Assembly (NCBI RefSeq): GCF_026802175.1
Contig: NZ_CP113797.1
Span: forward strand, 1,527,026 to 1,591,025
DNA: 64,000 bases
Origin: Thermocoleostomius sinensis A174
GTDB lineage: Bacteria > Cyanobacteriota > Cyanobacteriia > Elainellales > Elainellaceae
Direction: 5' to 3'
The notes under the pieces are model-generated. The model saw nothing but the letters and a program-made list of their open reading frames with translations, was not told the origin of the DNA and ran no database searches. The position numbers and the translations under genes were made by a program. Shown one piece after another: positions 1 to 9,245 of this stretch (within the stretch, counting starts at the first letter, position 1; the number at the start of each line of letters is the position of its first letter).

Positions 1-1617
1 TAGACTTTCCAGCTTCAAAAATCGCCCCACCCCGTGATTGCGATGCACCACATAATCGCCCAGTTCTAGCTTATTGGGGTCAACTTGCTTCGAGGCGGCT
101 TGCCGTCGCTTGCGAACATAAGTGGGTGTCGCCAAGGTATGCTGACCAAAAAACTCGCGATCGGTGACAACCACCACGCGAAACGTCGGCAGAATGAAGC
201 CTTCTAGTTCCGCTAGTCCTGAATATTTCACCGCCACGGGCGTCCGCTGAGCTTGCAACTTATCAATCGCCGGATAATCGCGAGGATTTGGTACAAACTG
301 AGCCGGACAGTCGTGTTCTTGCAGCAACGCCACCGATCGAGACGGTTGCGCCGACACCAACCAAATTGAAAAGCCTCGATCGCGCTCTTGCCGCAGCGTT
401 TCTGCCAACCTAGCAAACTGATGTGGAATCGCCGGAACTGGACGACTCGACAGATTTAACCCATTGCCCTCCTCCGCCAATTCCGATAAATAAAGGCGAT
501 CGAACTGTTCGAGAGCAGTTAACGATTCGGTAAACGATCGATGGATAGGGGGGATTGAGGGTTGGGAGTTAGGAGTTTGCTCTTCTCGACTCCCGACTCC
601 CGGCTCCCGATTTCCCAATTCCTGCCATTGTTCTTCAGCATATTCAAACCACCGATCGCTGTGAGCGCGGCATTGTTCGGGTTCGTCAATGGCAACGAGT
701 GTGTCGCTCGGCAGGTAGTCCAACAGAGAGACAGGACGATCAAACGCTAAACCTAAAAATCGCCGCATTCCCTCCAACGGCGTGCCTGCCTGCAATTGCT
801 CTAGCTCTTCGGGAGTGAGTAGAGACCCTAGAGATTCGAGTGTTCCCGTTGCCCTTAGCCCTTGCAGAATCAGGGGACGAAAATCGGTGGCCGTTAGTAG
901 CAGCCGATCGACGTTATCGAGCGATCGTTGGGTGGACGGATCAAACTCGCGGATTTGATCGAGTTCATCACCAAATAGTTCCAAGCGCACTGGCAACTCA
1001 GACGCCACCGGAAACACATCAATGATGTCTCCGCGACGACTCCACTGTCCCTCCATTTCCACCAACGGCACGCGATCATAGCCCAAGTGCGCCAATTGCT
1101 GACTCAAATCTTCCAGATCCAGTTCCATGCCCCGCTGCAAGGTTAAGCAGTAGGGACGAAACGCCTCCACGGGTGGTAAATGCGGTTGCAGCGCTCGGGC
1201 CGTGGTGACAATGGCAAAGGTCGAGGGTCGGAGGTTTGTAGCATCAGCGTCAGGTTTATCTGCTATTGTTTCGCCTTTCTCCTTGGTTAAATCAGCCAGG
1301 ACTTGTAGTTGTCCCCAAGTCATTTCCGATTCCGAGTCAAACGGTTCGTAGGGGGACGCCTCCGAAGTGGGATAAAAATGCAACGTTGCCCAACCCATCG
1401 CTTCTAATTGGGCCGCCCAGCGTCCGGCTTCCTCGAGTGTGGCCGTGACAACCAGCAAAGGCCGCTTTTGGGCTTGGGCTAAGGCAGATGCCACCAGTCC
1501 CTTGGGCAAACGAGAGATGCCGTTTAGCTGCAAGCAATGCTGTTGGTCAAGTTTGGACAACAGTTCGGTCGTGAGGGGCAAGCGTCCCAAGGCACGAGTG
1601 ATGGAGGAGAAGGCCAT
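1..1617 (-). CDS. mfd: Transcription-repair coupling factor Mfd, N-terminal part (runs off left edge)
   Basis: Mfd is a cytoplasmic DNA translocase that removes RNA polymerase stalled at lesions and recruits UvrA. Only the first 539 codons are here; the frame is open from the ATG at 1617 to the window edge. The UvrB-homologous N-terminal module is recognisable (for example [20 protein letters not shown] near residue 85), and the CarD-like RNA polymerase interaction domain begins near residue 520 with [14 protein letters not shown]. The translocase motor lies outside the window. Residues about 333-357 are an in-frame, low-complexity insert encoded by a dispersed GGGAGTCGGGAGT-type repeat, which is not expected in Mfd. 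Family assignment is firm; the start is supported by the continuous frame and by homology-like sequence immediately after the ATG. Confidence 0.93.
   Translation of the reverse strand, partial: MAFSSITRALGRLPLTTELLSKLDQQHCLQLNGISRLPKGLVASALAQAQKRPLLVVTATLEEAGRWAAQLEAMGWATLHFYPTSEASPYEPFDSESEMTWGQLQVLADLTKEKGETIADKPDADATNLRPSTFAIVTTARALQPHLPPVEAFRPYCLTLQRGMELDLEDLSQQLAHLGYDRVPLVEMEGQWSRRGDIIDVFPVASELPVRLELFGDELDQIREFDPSTQRSLDNVDRLLLTATDFRPLILQGLRATGTLESLGSLLTPEELEQLQAGTPLEGMRRFLGLAFDRPVSLLDYLPSDTLVAIDEPEQCRAHSDRWFEYAEEQWQELGNREPGVGSREEQTPNSQPSIPPIHRSFTESLTALEQFDRLYLSELAEEGNGLNLSSRPVPAIPHQFARLAETLRQERDRGFSIWLVSAQPSRSVALLQEHDCPAQFVPNPRDYPAIDKLQAQRTPVAVKYSGLAELEGFILPTFRVVVVTDREFFGQHTLATPTYVRKRRQAASKQVDPNKLELGDYVVHRNHGVGRFLKLESL
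548..625. repeat. Dispersed GGGAGTCGGGA-type repeat inside mfd
   Basis: On the minus strand this is a string of GGGAGTCGGGAGT-like units followed by CTCCTAACTCCCAACCC. The same sequence style occurs at 29163-29195, 56034-56097 and, shorter, at 21526-21552. Here it is in frame with mfd and adds about 25 residues without breaking the gene. Confidence 0.75.
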
Positions 1618-1843
1618 ACGCTCTGGAATCGGTGAAAAATTGGAAGGTTGAGGGGAAATGATACAGCAATTTACTAATGTTTACTATTCTAAAAGCTGTT
1701 TTTATGGAAGATGGGTCGATCGCAAGGCAGATCCTATCTCGGCAAACTTCTCGACAAAGGATTTTTTTCTTTGAAGAGAATGCTACCTTGCTTATATCTC
1801 TCAGTCCGATCGGTTAAGTTCCAACCTGTACTTTGCTGCCGCT

Positions 1844-3166
1844 ATGTCTTCTCAAATTGTGATCATTTTGCTGCTCATTTTGGCCAATGGGCTGTTTGCG
1901 ATGTCGGAGATGGCAGTTGTGTCGGCACGCAAAGCTCGACTTCAGGAACTAGCGGCTCAAGGCAACACCAACGCTCGCACCGCCTTGAGTTTGGCCGAGT
2001 CGCCCAATCGGTTTTTGGCGACAGTGCAAATTGGCATCACTATGATTGGAACCCTAGCTGGCGCCTTTGGAGGAGCCACCTTATCTGAACCATTAGCCGC
2101 CCATATTGCTCAAATTCCCGGCTTGCAACCTTATAGTGAAACGATCGCCTTTGGAACTGTTGTAGTGCTCATTACCTACCTTTCGCTGATTCTGGGCGAA
2201 CTGGTTCCCAAACGGCTAGCTCTGAATAATCCCGAACGAATTGCTGCATTTGTGGCGGCTCCGATGCTATGTATATCGGGCATTACTGGGCCGATCGTAT
2301 CCTTATTGAGCATTTCAACCGAGTTCGTTTTAAAGCTGCTGCGCGTCAATCCTCATACTAACGAACCCCTGGTTACGGAGGAAGAAATCAAGATTCTGCT
2401 GCGCCAAGGAGCCAAAGCTGGGGCCTTTGAGGCAGCCGAGCAAAACATGGTAGAGCGGGTGTTTCACCTAGGAGACCAACAGGCTAACGCCTTGATGACC
2501 CCCCGCCCCGATATTTGCTGGCTCGATCTCAACGATCCAATGGAAGTCAATCGACAAAAAATGATCGATAGTCACCATAGCCGCTTTCCAGTCTGTCAAG
2601 AAACACTCGACAATGTACTGGGGGTGGTTCATGTCAGCGATGTGCTCAACCGCAGCCTGTTGGGAGAACCGATCGATCTTACGGCTATGCTGCGCCAACC
2701 CTTGTTAATTCCTGAAAGCACCCGCGCCCTGAAAATCCTAGAGCTATTTAAGCAATCCGGCACTCATATTGCCTTTGTGGTAGACGAGTATGGTGTGATT
2801 CAAGGACTCGTCACTCTTAATGATGTGATGGAAGTGATTATTGGTGATGTCTCATTTGTCGATCAGCCCCAGGAGGCCGATGTTATCCAGCGTGAAGACG
2901 GGTCGTGGCTCCTCGATGGCATGTTGTCAATTAACGAAATTAAAGAGGTTTTGGACTTAGAACACTTGCCCGGAGAAGCCCGGGGTAATTTCCAAACCTT
3001 GGGTGGTTTTATGATCACAAACCTTGGTCGTATTCCCAAATCCTCTGATCATTTTGTTTGGGATGGATTTCGCTTTGAAGTCATGGATATGGACGGCAAC
3101 CGAGTCGATAAAGTGTTGGTTGTGCCGCCAGAAATGGGCAAGCAAGGAACCAAGGATGAAGAATGA
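1844..3166 (+). CDS. CNNM/CorC (TlyC-like) membrane protein with CBS pair
   Basis: 440-residue inner-membrane protein of the hemolysin C/CorC family, implicated in divalent cation efflux or tolerance. The order is typical: a DUF21/CNNM membrane domain with about four helices (residues 1-195, beginning MSSQIVIILLLILANGLFAMSEM), a pair of CBS domains (about 210-335, containing MTPRPDICWLDL and VVDEYGVIQGLVTLNDVMEV) and a C-terminal CorC/HlyC domain (about 350-430). It stands alone between mfd (divergent) and the antiporter gene. Despite the family name hemolysin, no toxin role is implied. Substrate is not deducible. Confidence 0.92.
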   Translation: MSSQIVIILLLILANGLFAMSEMAVVSARKARLQELAAQGNTNARTALSLAESPNRFLATVQIGITMIGTLAGAFGGATLSEPLAAHIAQIPGLQPYSETIAFGTVVVLITYLSLILGELVPKRLALNNPERIAAFVAAPMLCISGITGPIVSLLSISTEFVLKLLRVNPHTNEPLVTEEEIKILLRQGAKAGAFEAAEQNMVERVFHLGDQQANALMTPRPDICWLDLNDPMEVNRQKMIDSHHSRFPVCQETLDNVLGVVHVSDVLNRSLLGEPIDLTAMLRQPLLIPESTRALKILELFKQSGTHIAFVVDEYGVIQGLVTLNDVMEVIIGDVSFVDQPQEADVIQREDGSWLLDGMLSINEIKEVLDLEHLPGEARGNFQTLGGFMITNLGRIPKSSDHFVWDGFRFEVMDMDGNRVDKVLVVPPEMGKQGTKDEE

Positions 3167-3173
3167 ATGCGAT

Positions 3174-3212
3174 GCTGAGTATTTCTGCGGTCAGATTCAT
3201 ACCGTAATTCAG
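3174..3212. repeat. Short relic of the GCTGAATT...AATTCAGC element
   Basis: Starts GCTGAGTATT and ends GTAATTCAG. It shares GCGGTCAGATTCATA with the right end of the full element at 9102-9231 and looks like an internally deleted copy just after the CNNM gene stop. Confidence 0.45.
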
Positions 3213-3529
3213 TCATGCCCGGTCTATCTTCAGGGAGATTGGTAATTTTAAATTGGTTTGATATCGTTTGTTTCAATACATTAAGCGATCGTCATTGAGT
3301 TAACTTGTGTAGATTAACCACTAATCTATTTAGAATTATTCTTGCAGATCCAAGAGGTTCATGTCAGCTACGCTCAATTCTTACCTTCTTTAGCAGATTC
3401 CCAATAAGGCTTAAGCTGTAAGCGCAGCCGCAATTCGCACCTCTAGGTTGATGCTAGATCTTCGATCGCCAAGTTGATAGATACTTTGTATTGCAATTAA
3501 TAAAAATAACCTAGCTGAAGGAGTACTAC
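3213..3529. other. Non-coding stretch before antiporter gene
   Basis: About 320 bp, AT-rich, no credible gene. It ends in the Shine-Dalgarno GAAGGAG (3517-3523), six bases before the antiporter ATG. The promoter presumably lies here, but I cannot pick out a convincing one. Confidence 0.5.
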
Positions 3530-6052
3530 ATGGGGTCTCTATCTGAGTTGACGCTGCCGATTCAAGATCCCGTTCTTATTTTTGGGATTTGCATGACGGC
3601 TATTTTGGTCGTGCCATTGCTACTGGAGCGTATTCGTCTTCCTGGCATTATTGGTCCCATTCTGGCAGGAGTATTATTAGGTCCCAGTGTATTAAACGTT
3701 TTAGAGAGAGGACAAGCGCTGGAACTGTTAGGGGCGGTTGGGCTGCTATACATCATGTTTCTGGCGGGTTTAGAAATTGACATGGGTCAGTTTCTGAAAC
3801 ACCGCAATCGCAGTTTAGTGTTCGGCAGTATCACCTTTCTCATTCCCCAAGTGCTAGGAACAATCATTTTTCGATATCTGCTTGGGTTTGATTGGGCCGC
3901 CGCAATTTTGATTGCTAGCATGTTTGCTTCACATACGCTGGTTCCCTATCCAATTATCAGCCGATTGGGAATTTTGAAGAATAATGCGGTTGTAACAACG
4001 GTTGGAGGAACCATCTTTACCGATACGATCGCACTGCTGATTTTGGTTGTGATTGCGCGATCGGTGCAGGGCGAACTCAATGCCATGTTTTGGTTCAGCC
4101 TTACCCTGTCGATGATCATTTACGTTGCAGCAATTCTTTATTTTTTGCCACGACTGACGCGCTGGTTTTTTCGCAATGTCGGTGATGGAGGACGCAGTGA
4201 ATTTCTGTTTGTTGTTGCCATTGTGTTTCTGTGTGCCTTTGCGGCGAAAGCCGTTGGTACGGAGGCTATCCTGGGCGCATTTTTGGCTGGACTCACATTA
4301 AATCGATCGATTCCTGAACGTAGTCGCTTAATGAGCCGCATTCAGTTCTTTGGCGATACGTTTGTTATTCCCTTTTTCCTACTATTTATTGGTCTATTAG
4401 TGGATGTTTCTGTGCTTTTAAGTGGAGCACAAGCTTGGATTGTCATGATTGCCATGCTCTCCACGAACGTTGGCACAAAGTTTATCGCGGCCAAATTAAC
4501 TCAGCGCATTTATAACTACACCAATCCCGAAATGTGGGTCATGTTTGGCTTATCCACCTGTGAAGCCGCCGCTACATTGGCTGCTGCCTTGGTTGGATAT
4601 GAGTTGAACATTATTGGTGACGATGTGTTGAACGGGGTTGTGTTGATGATCTTTGCCACCTGTGTGCTTGGCCCGTCGATCGTAGAACGATTTGGGCGAG
4701 AAATTGCCAAGCAAGAACAAGAGCGACCCTATGAACCGCGCGAGGCCCCACAGCGAATTTTGGTTCCCTTGGCGAATCCGGCTACGTCAGAAACGCTGAT
4801 TGATATTGCTGCCATGTTACGCGATCGAGGGTCTGAAGAAATGGTGTTTCCCTTAACAGTAGTAGCTGAGCGGCACGACTCTAACACTGAAAGTAATGTG
4901 GCAGGGGCAGAGCGGTTATTAGCTCATGCCGTGGTTCATGCCGCCGAGATTAATTTGCCAATTAATCCAGTGACTCGTGTGGCAGCCAATCCGGCTTCTG
5001 GAATTGTCGATGCTGCGACAGAACGCCGCATCAGTGATATTGTGATTGGCTGGAACGGTGTTCGGTCTACTCCACAGCGAATTTTTGGCGGCGTAATTGA
5101 CCAGATGTTAGAGCAGGCGAATCAACAAATTTTAGTTTGTCGCTTAACTCATCCCATCAGTACCTTTAGGCGTGTTGTGGCTATTCTACCCGCCTTGAGT
5201 GATCACAATCCCAGCTTTTACGACGCTGTACGTACCCTGAAACATCTCACCGCTCAAGTTGGTGAAGAATTACAAGTGGTAGTAGTTGATGATGATCTCG
5301 ATCGCTATAAACACCATTTCGATGCAGTCAAGATCGATGTCAAAACGAATCTCATTAAAACTAACTGGCGCGAGCTAAAAGGAACCCTATCAACCACCAT
5401 TACAGATACCGATCTAGTCATCTTAGTAAGCGCGCGTCAGAAAACAGTTGCGTATACAGGCGAACTGAAGCGTCTGCCTAGAGAACTGGCCGATCTGCAA
5501 CTGAGCTTCATTGTGCTCTATCCGTCCGAGCGCGAAGTTACAAGCTACAGACCGCTGAAACCGCATGGATTACCGGAAATCTTAGCAGAAGAGCGGGTTT
5601 TGCTAGATCTAGCGACTCCTTCGTATGAGAAAACGGTGGAAGCCCTACTGAGTACTGCCATACCGAAAGAAGACAAACGGCATTGGTCGGTCCTGAAAGC
5701 GCTAGTATATGACGATGTGGGCTATGCCAGTGAGGTTCTACCAGGTGTCATCATTTCCCATGCGCGGGTACGCGAACTAAAGGAGACGATGATGTTTTTG
5801 GGTACTCACCCAGAAGGCGTCCGGCACGAAGGCAGCAACCAACCGATTCATGTAATTGTCTTACTGCTTAGTCCAGATCAAGTTTCTACCCCAGATCACC
5901 TGGCTCAACTTTCAGAAGTGGCGCGCTATTTCAGTCATGCTGAAGACAAAGATTTTGCAACGTTGGCCGGCTATCGATCAATCGAAGAACTGCGCCAATG
6001 GTTTAATCGGCGTGATGCGGCTGCCCCTGGAACTTCGGTACAATCGTTTTGA
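3530..6052 (+). CDS. CPA2-family cation/proton antiporter with C-terminal Usp domains
   Basis: 840-residue membrane antiporter (Na+ or K+/H+). Residues about 15-400 form the Na_H_exchanger domain with some 12 hydrophobic helices (for example RLPGIIGPILAGVLLGPSVL and GLLYIMFLAGLEIDM). Residues from about 408 onward resemble universal stress protein domains in tandem (QRILVPLANPATSETL; later QILVCRL and RRVVAILPALSDHNPS). This antiporter plus Usp layout is common in cyanobacteria. The start is fixed by GAAGGAG six bases upstream. The proton-binding helix reads GGTIFTDTIALLIL, so the acidic pair usual in electrogenic members is Thr-Asp. Ion specificity is not deducible. Confidence 0.92.
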   Translation: MGSLSELTLPIQDPVLIFGICMTAILVVPLLLERIRLPGIIGPILAGVLLGPSVLNVLERGQALELLGAVGLLYIMFLAGLEIDMGQFLKHRNRSLVFGSITFLIPQVLGTIIFRYLLGFDWAAAILIASMFASHTLVPYPIISRLGILKNNAVVTTVGGTIFTDTIALLILVVIARSVQGELNAMFWFSLTLSMIIYVAAILYFLPRLTRWFFRNVGDGGRSEFLFVVAIVFLCAFAAKAVGTEAILGAFLAGLTLNRSIPERSRLMSRIQFFGDTFVIPFFLLFIGLLVDVSVLLSGAQAWIVMIAMLSTNVGTKFIAAKLTQRIYNYTNPEMWVMFGLSTCEAAATLAAALVGYELNIIGDDVLNGVVLMIFATCVLGPSIVERFGREIAKQEQERPYEPREAPQRILVPLANPATSETLIDIAAMLRDRGSEEMVFPLTVVAERHDSNTESNVAGAERLLAHAVVHAAEINLPINPVTRVAANPASGIVDAATERRISDIVIGWNGVRSTPQRIFGGVIDQMLEQANQQILVCRLTHPISTFRRVVAILPALSDHNPSFYDAVRTLKHLTAQVGEELQVVVVDDDLDRYKHHFDAVKIDVKTNLIKTNWRELKGTLSTTITDTDLVILVSARQKTVAYTGELKRLPRELADLQLSFIVLYPSEREVTSYRPLKPHGLPEILAEERVLLDLATPSYEKTVEALLSTAIPKEDKRHWSVLKALVYDDVGYASEVLPGVIISHARVRELKETMMFLGTHPEGVRHEGSNQPIHVIVLLLSPDQVSTPDHLAQLSEVARYFSHAEDKDFATLAGYRSIEELRQWFNRRDAAAPGTSVQSF

Positions 6053-6195
6053 TTGATTAGTTGAATTAATGACGCAGCCTTAAACGAAGAACTTGGATGA
6101 AAAAGTTGTGGATGGGTAGATAGATTCCACTCATCCACTCTTTGACTCAATCAACCGTCTAGTTTCAACAACTCAATTCAACCTACTCGATATCG

Positions 6196-6996
6196 CTACT
6201 CAATATCAATCGAAGTCGGTCGAGAACTAGAATCTGTGGGTGTGCCCATCACAGAAACGGCTTTGCGATAGTCGGCATAGAGGCGATCGCGCCATTGCCA
6301 GAAAGGTAAGTAGGCTGGATTGTCGGCCAGCCCAGGAACTCCCTTACCTTTTAAGGTTTCTGGTAAATCCAAATAAGGACCGGCTGGAAATTTCACATAC
6401 ATGCTGAGACCAGCTACTGCAAAATCAGCCAAGGTGGGTTGGTCAGAAATTAAGTAGGGTTGCTCAGATAGGAGAGTGCTCAAGCATTCCAAATTTTGCT
6501 GCATAGCAGTACGAGCGACTTTTAGCGCATCTCCGCCAAATCCAGCCCCACTTCCAAGCAGGTCTAGGGCTTCACGGGGCAGCGATTCTACAACAGATCT
6601 GAGAAAGCCCGGAGCCGTCGTAGGCAAAGCCGCACTGCGCAAATCTGGGTTTTGGCTAAACGCTCCTAACATGACCTTGCGGGCATTCATGCCGATCGAC
6701 TCGTCGGCCCACTCTTCCATGAGTAAACAAAGCGCGCGCTGTTTTGGATCAGTGGGAAGGATGGGGCGATCGGGATATTGCTGATCGAGGTACAGAGCAA
6801 TTCTGGTTGAATCGGCAATTACAGCCGCACCGTCCTTTAAGACAGGGACTTGCCGCTGTCCAGACAGTCTAAATAAATCAAGTTGCCCTATGCCGGGCGT
6901 TACTTCAACCTTGCGATAGGCTAACCCCTTGTAATCCAGGATTAAGCGGACTTTTTCACAATAGTGGGATAACTCAAACTGATATAGCTCCAACAT
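6196..6996 (-). CDS. Glutathione S-transferase family protein
   Basis: 266-residue soluble GST. The N-terminal thioredoxin-like domain (1-80) starts LELYQFELSHYCEKVRLIL and has the cis-Pro segment RQVPVLKDG and the glutathione-contact motif ADSTRIALYL. The all-helical domain (about 90-250) contains LADFAVAGLSMYV. I chose the ATG at 6996 because CAGGAGG lies just upstream; an in-frame upstream start at 7053 adds a hydrophobic stretch without homology. A single-gene unit, convergent with the antiporter gene. The substrate is unknown; a role in detoxification or oxidative stress is inference from the family. Confidence 0.9.
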   Translation of the reverse strand: MLELYQFELSHYCEKVRLILDYKGLAYRKVEVTPGIGQLDLFRLSGQRQVPVLKDGAAVIADSTRIALYLDQQYPDRPILPTDPKQRALCLLMEEWADESIGMNARKVMLGAFSQNPDLRSAALPTTAPGFLRSVVESLPREALDLLGSGAGFGGDALKVARTAMQQNLECLSTLLSEQPYLISDQPTLADFAVAGLSMYVKFPAGPYLDLPETLKGKGVPGLADNPAYLPFWQWRDRLYADYRKAVSVMGTPTDSSSRPTSIDIE

Positions 6997-7282
6997 TAGA
7001 AACCTCCTGGCACAACTGGCAGCATCTAGGATGATGATTGTTGCAGTAAGCAACGTAAAAACCTTACAGCATACGTTTTGCTATTACCAAGTTAAATCTG
7101 CCTAAAGGTAGAGAAGCGGTTGTAAGCCTGGCTACAGTTCAGAATTCCAAACCGAATCCCATGAGACTCATATAAACTTCCTATCAAAATTGCTCTGAAA
7201 TTCGGGATACAGTTTCATTACAAGAGCGTCATAATACAGAGATTAAATTTACAATTCCTTTACAAAGGGAGGATGAACCTCA

Positions 7283-8125
7283 ATGCAAACACTGAACTTC
7301 GCCAAACTCGCTAAGCGTGCAATCGGTCTTGCAAGCTTTGCACTGGCAGGCACAGCAGTTGCCCTTCCAGCAATGGCTCAAGTCGAGGGTTCACCCGTTG
7401 AGTCCCCGTCTGCCGAGGAAGTTCTAACTCCAGAAGCGACTGAGCTTTCCACTCCCGATGTCGTGGTTCCCACTGAAACAATTGAATCTGGTGCAGAAAC
7501 TCTAATGCCGGATACTGAACCAGTTGATGCAACAACTTCTACTGAGGTTGAAACGGTTGATCCGGCTGAAACAATAGAAACAACCGAGACACCTGCTGAA
7601 ACAGAAGAATTGGCTCCAACTGAAGCAGAAGCCCCCGCATCTGATGAACTGTCCCCTGAAACCACTGAAGCTCCTAACTCAGAGGCTCCTGGCATTGCCG
7701 CTGGTTCTGGTACGATCGTCGATGTTGCGTCTGCTAGTGATACCTTTGAAACCTTGGTTGCTGCGTTGACTGAAGCTGAACTGACTGAGGTATTGGCAGG
7801 TGAAGGGCCGTTTACTGTCTTTGCACCAACTGACGAAGCGTTTGACGCCCTACCCGAAGGAACTGTAGAAGCGCTGCTGCTGCCTGAAAACCGCGAAACC
7901 TTGGTGAAACTTCTCACCTATCATGTGGTTCCCGGTTCCATTACCTCGGATGATTTGTCTTCGGGAGATGTAGCAACGGTAGAAGGCAGCCCTATTACCG
8001 TGACAGTGGGCGAAGGAATGGTCATGGTTAATGAGGCTAGCGTTATCCAACCGGATATTCCTGCCAGCAACGGTGTCATTCATGCAATCGATCGCGTGAT
8101 TCTTCCCCCCGATCTACAACCGTAG
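7283..8125 (+). CDS. Secreted fasciclin (FAS1) domain protein
   Basis: 280-residue exported protein. A signal peptide ends near ALPAMA-Q (residues 1-32). Residues about 33-145 are an acidic Thr/Glu/Pro-rich linker without expected fold. Residues about 147-277 are one FAS1 domain with the H1 motif FTVFAPTDEAFDALPEG and, near the end, SNGVIHAIDRVILPP. FAS1 proteins act in cell-surface adhesion or matrix. GGGAGG lies 11-16 bases before the ATG, and a clear intrinsic terminator follows at 8182-8209, so this is a monocistronic unit. The acidic linker is longer than in most short bacterial FAS1 proteins. Confidence 0.93.
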   Translation: MQTLNFAKLAKRAIGLASFALAGTAVALPAMAQVEGSPVESPSAEEVLTPEATELSTPDVVVPTETIESGAETLMPDTEPVDATTSTEVETVDPAETIETTETPAETEELAPTEAEAPASDELSPETTEAPNSEAPGIAAGSGTIVDVASASDTFETLVAALTEAELTEVLAGEGPFTVFAPTDEAFDALPEGTVEALLLPENRETLVKLLTYHVVPGSITSDDLSSGDVATVEGSPITVTVGEGMVMVNEASVIQPDIPASNGVIHAIDRVILPPDLQP

Positions 8126-8181
8126 TGAGTGAACTGTTGTTGGTAACGGTCTCTCCAATCAAGTCTCTCATTGATTAATTA

Positions 8182-8209
8182 GGGTGTAGCTCAGCTACAT
8201 CCTTTTTTA
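8182..8209 (+). terminator. Intrinsic terminator after FAS1 gene
   Basis: Stem GGGTGTAGC / GCTACATCC (9 bp with one G-T pair), loop TCA, followed by TTTTTT. Confidence 0.85.
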
Positions 8210-8268
8210 TTTCAAAATCCTTCAGATTTTGTGAAACCGCTGAACCTCTCGCCATACCGTCAAGTTTA

Positions 8269-8363
8269 GCCCTCACCCTCAATTCCTCTGCTACGGTGAG
8301 CGCGGGACGTTGATCTGACTCCCGTTGCCCTGTTTAGGAGCAGGGGCTGGGGGATGAGGGCGG
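8269..8363. repeat. CCCTCACCCTC...GGGATGAGGG inverted repeat
   Basis: Left arm CCCTCACCCTCAATTCCTCTGC, shown here only by its ends CCCTCACCC and CTCTGC; right arm GCAGGGGCTGGGGGATGAGGG, again with arms pairing at CCCTCA/TGAGGG. It resembles the central part of the elements at 9102-9231 and 22569-22707. The rest of the 8126-8544 gap holds the FAS1 terminator and no gene. Confidence 0.5.
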
Positions 8364-8544
8364 TTCGGGGTAAACGTGGCCGGACATTAATTTTTTATGT
8401 TTTGGGTAGCTTTGGTGATTACAGGTCAAACTGTCCGCTACAGATTGCCGATCGATTCATGCCAGAAACCCGCCTTGGCAATGATCCCCATCCATTCTGA
8501 CAATAGATGGGTAGCACTAGATGAAACCCTAAACGAGTATTACT

Positions 8545-8946
8545 ATGAGCACAGCTATGAACAACATGGATGACAATCACCAAAGTCCAGAATTTTGGGA
8601 CGGACAAGGGTGCGCCTTGTGTGCTGGTGAACAATATGAGGACGCGATCGCAGCATTTAACAAAGCATTGGCTCTTGATCCTCGCTATTGCAAAGCTTGG
8701 AACAATCGCGGTAACGCCCTCTGTGGGATGAAGCGTTATGCTGAAGCATTAGCTGCTTATGATAAAGCTGTGGCGTTGCAACCAGACTATCATCAAGCTT
8801 GGTTTAATCGCGGCTTATTGTTGGCTGAAATCATGGCCTATGGCAATGCGCTAGAGTCCTTCAATCGAGCCATTGCAATTAGCCCCGATCCACGCTATTT
8901 GCATGCCAAAGCCGATATTTCGGTGAAGCAGCAGGTGTTTGCCTAA
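8545..8946 (+). CDS. Small TPR-repeat protein
   Basis: 133 residues, with about three tetratricopeptide repeats (residues 20-125), such as EDAIAAFNKALALDPRYCKA, NNRGNALCGMKRYAEALAAY and FNRGLLLAEIMAYGNALESF. TPRs mediate protein-protein contacts; no catalytic domain is present. Several Met codons cluster at the N-terminus, so the exact start (8545, or an ATG a few codons later) is open. No operon partner: the next gene lies on the other strand. Confidence 0.85.
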   Translation: MSTAMNNMDDNHQSPEFWDGQGCALCAGEQYEDAIAAFNKALALDPRYCKAWNNRGNALCGMKRYAEALAAYDKAVALQPDYHQAWFNRGLLLAEIMAYGNALESFNRAIAISPDPRYLHAKADISVKQQVFA

Positions 8947-9101
8947 AAAATTTCATTGTTATCAGGAGTAGCATTTGCAAGCCGTTCCAATTTGGCTCGC
9001 TGCGGTTGCCCTATGGTCGTCTAAGCGGCAACGTGAGTCACATCCTAGCATCGTTGGACGGGTTCATAGTAGTCACCTCAATAGCTGGTTACTGCGGCGC
9101 T

Positions 9102-9231
9102 GCTGAATTCAAGTTGGATTTGCCTTCATCCCCACCCCTGCTCCCAAAGGAAGAAGAGAGCCAGATTGCTTCCTCGCTGGTTGGGAGCGGGCGAAGGTGA
9201 GGGGGCGGTCAGATTCATATCACAATTCAGC
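9102..9231. mobile_element. MITE-like element, copy 1
   Basis: 130 bp bounded by GCTGAATT and AATTCAGC, which are inverted complements. Inside is a hairpin-prone CCTTCATCCCCACCCC / GGTGAGGGGGC region. Copy 2 at 22569-22707 shares the flank GCGGCG, the left end and the core ATCCCCACCC...GAGAGCCAGAT. No transposase. It fills most of the 299-bp gap after the TPR gene, which has no credible gene. Confidence 0.6.
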
Positions 9232-9245
9232 CACCGTTACTGCTT

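Noticed and set aside
1711-2088. Open frame of 125 codons overlapping the CNNM gene start
   Set aside because: Its C-terminal half is a frame-shifted reading of the membrane domain; no start signal.
7378-7917. Long antisense open frame of 179 codons in the FAS1 gene
   Set aside because: Ser/Val-rich mirror of the acidic linker codons; no ribosome site or family.
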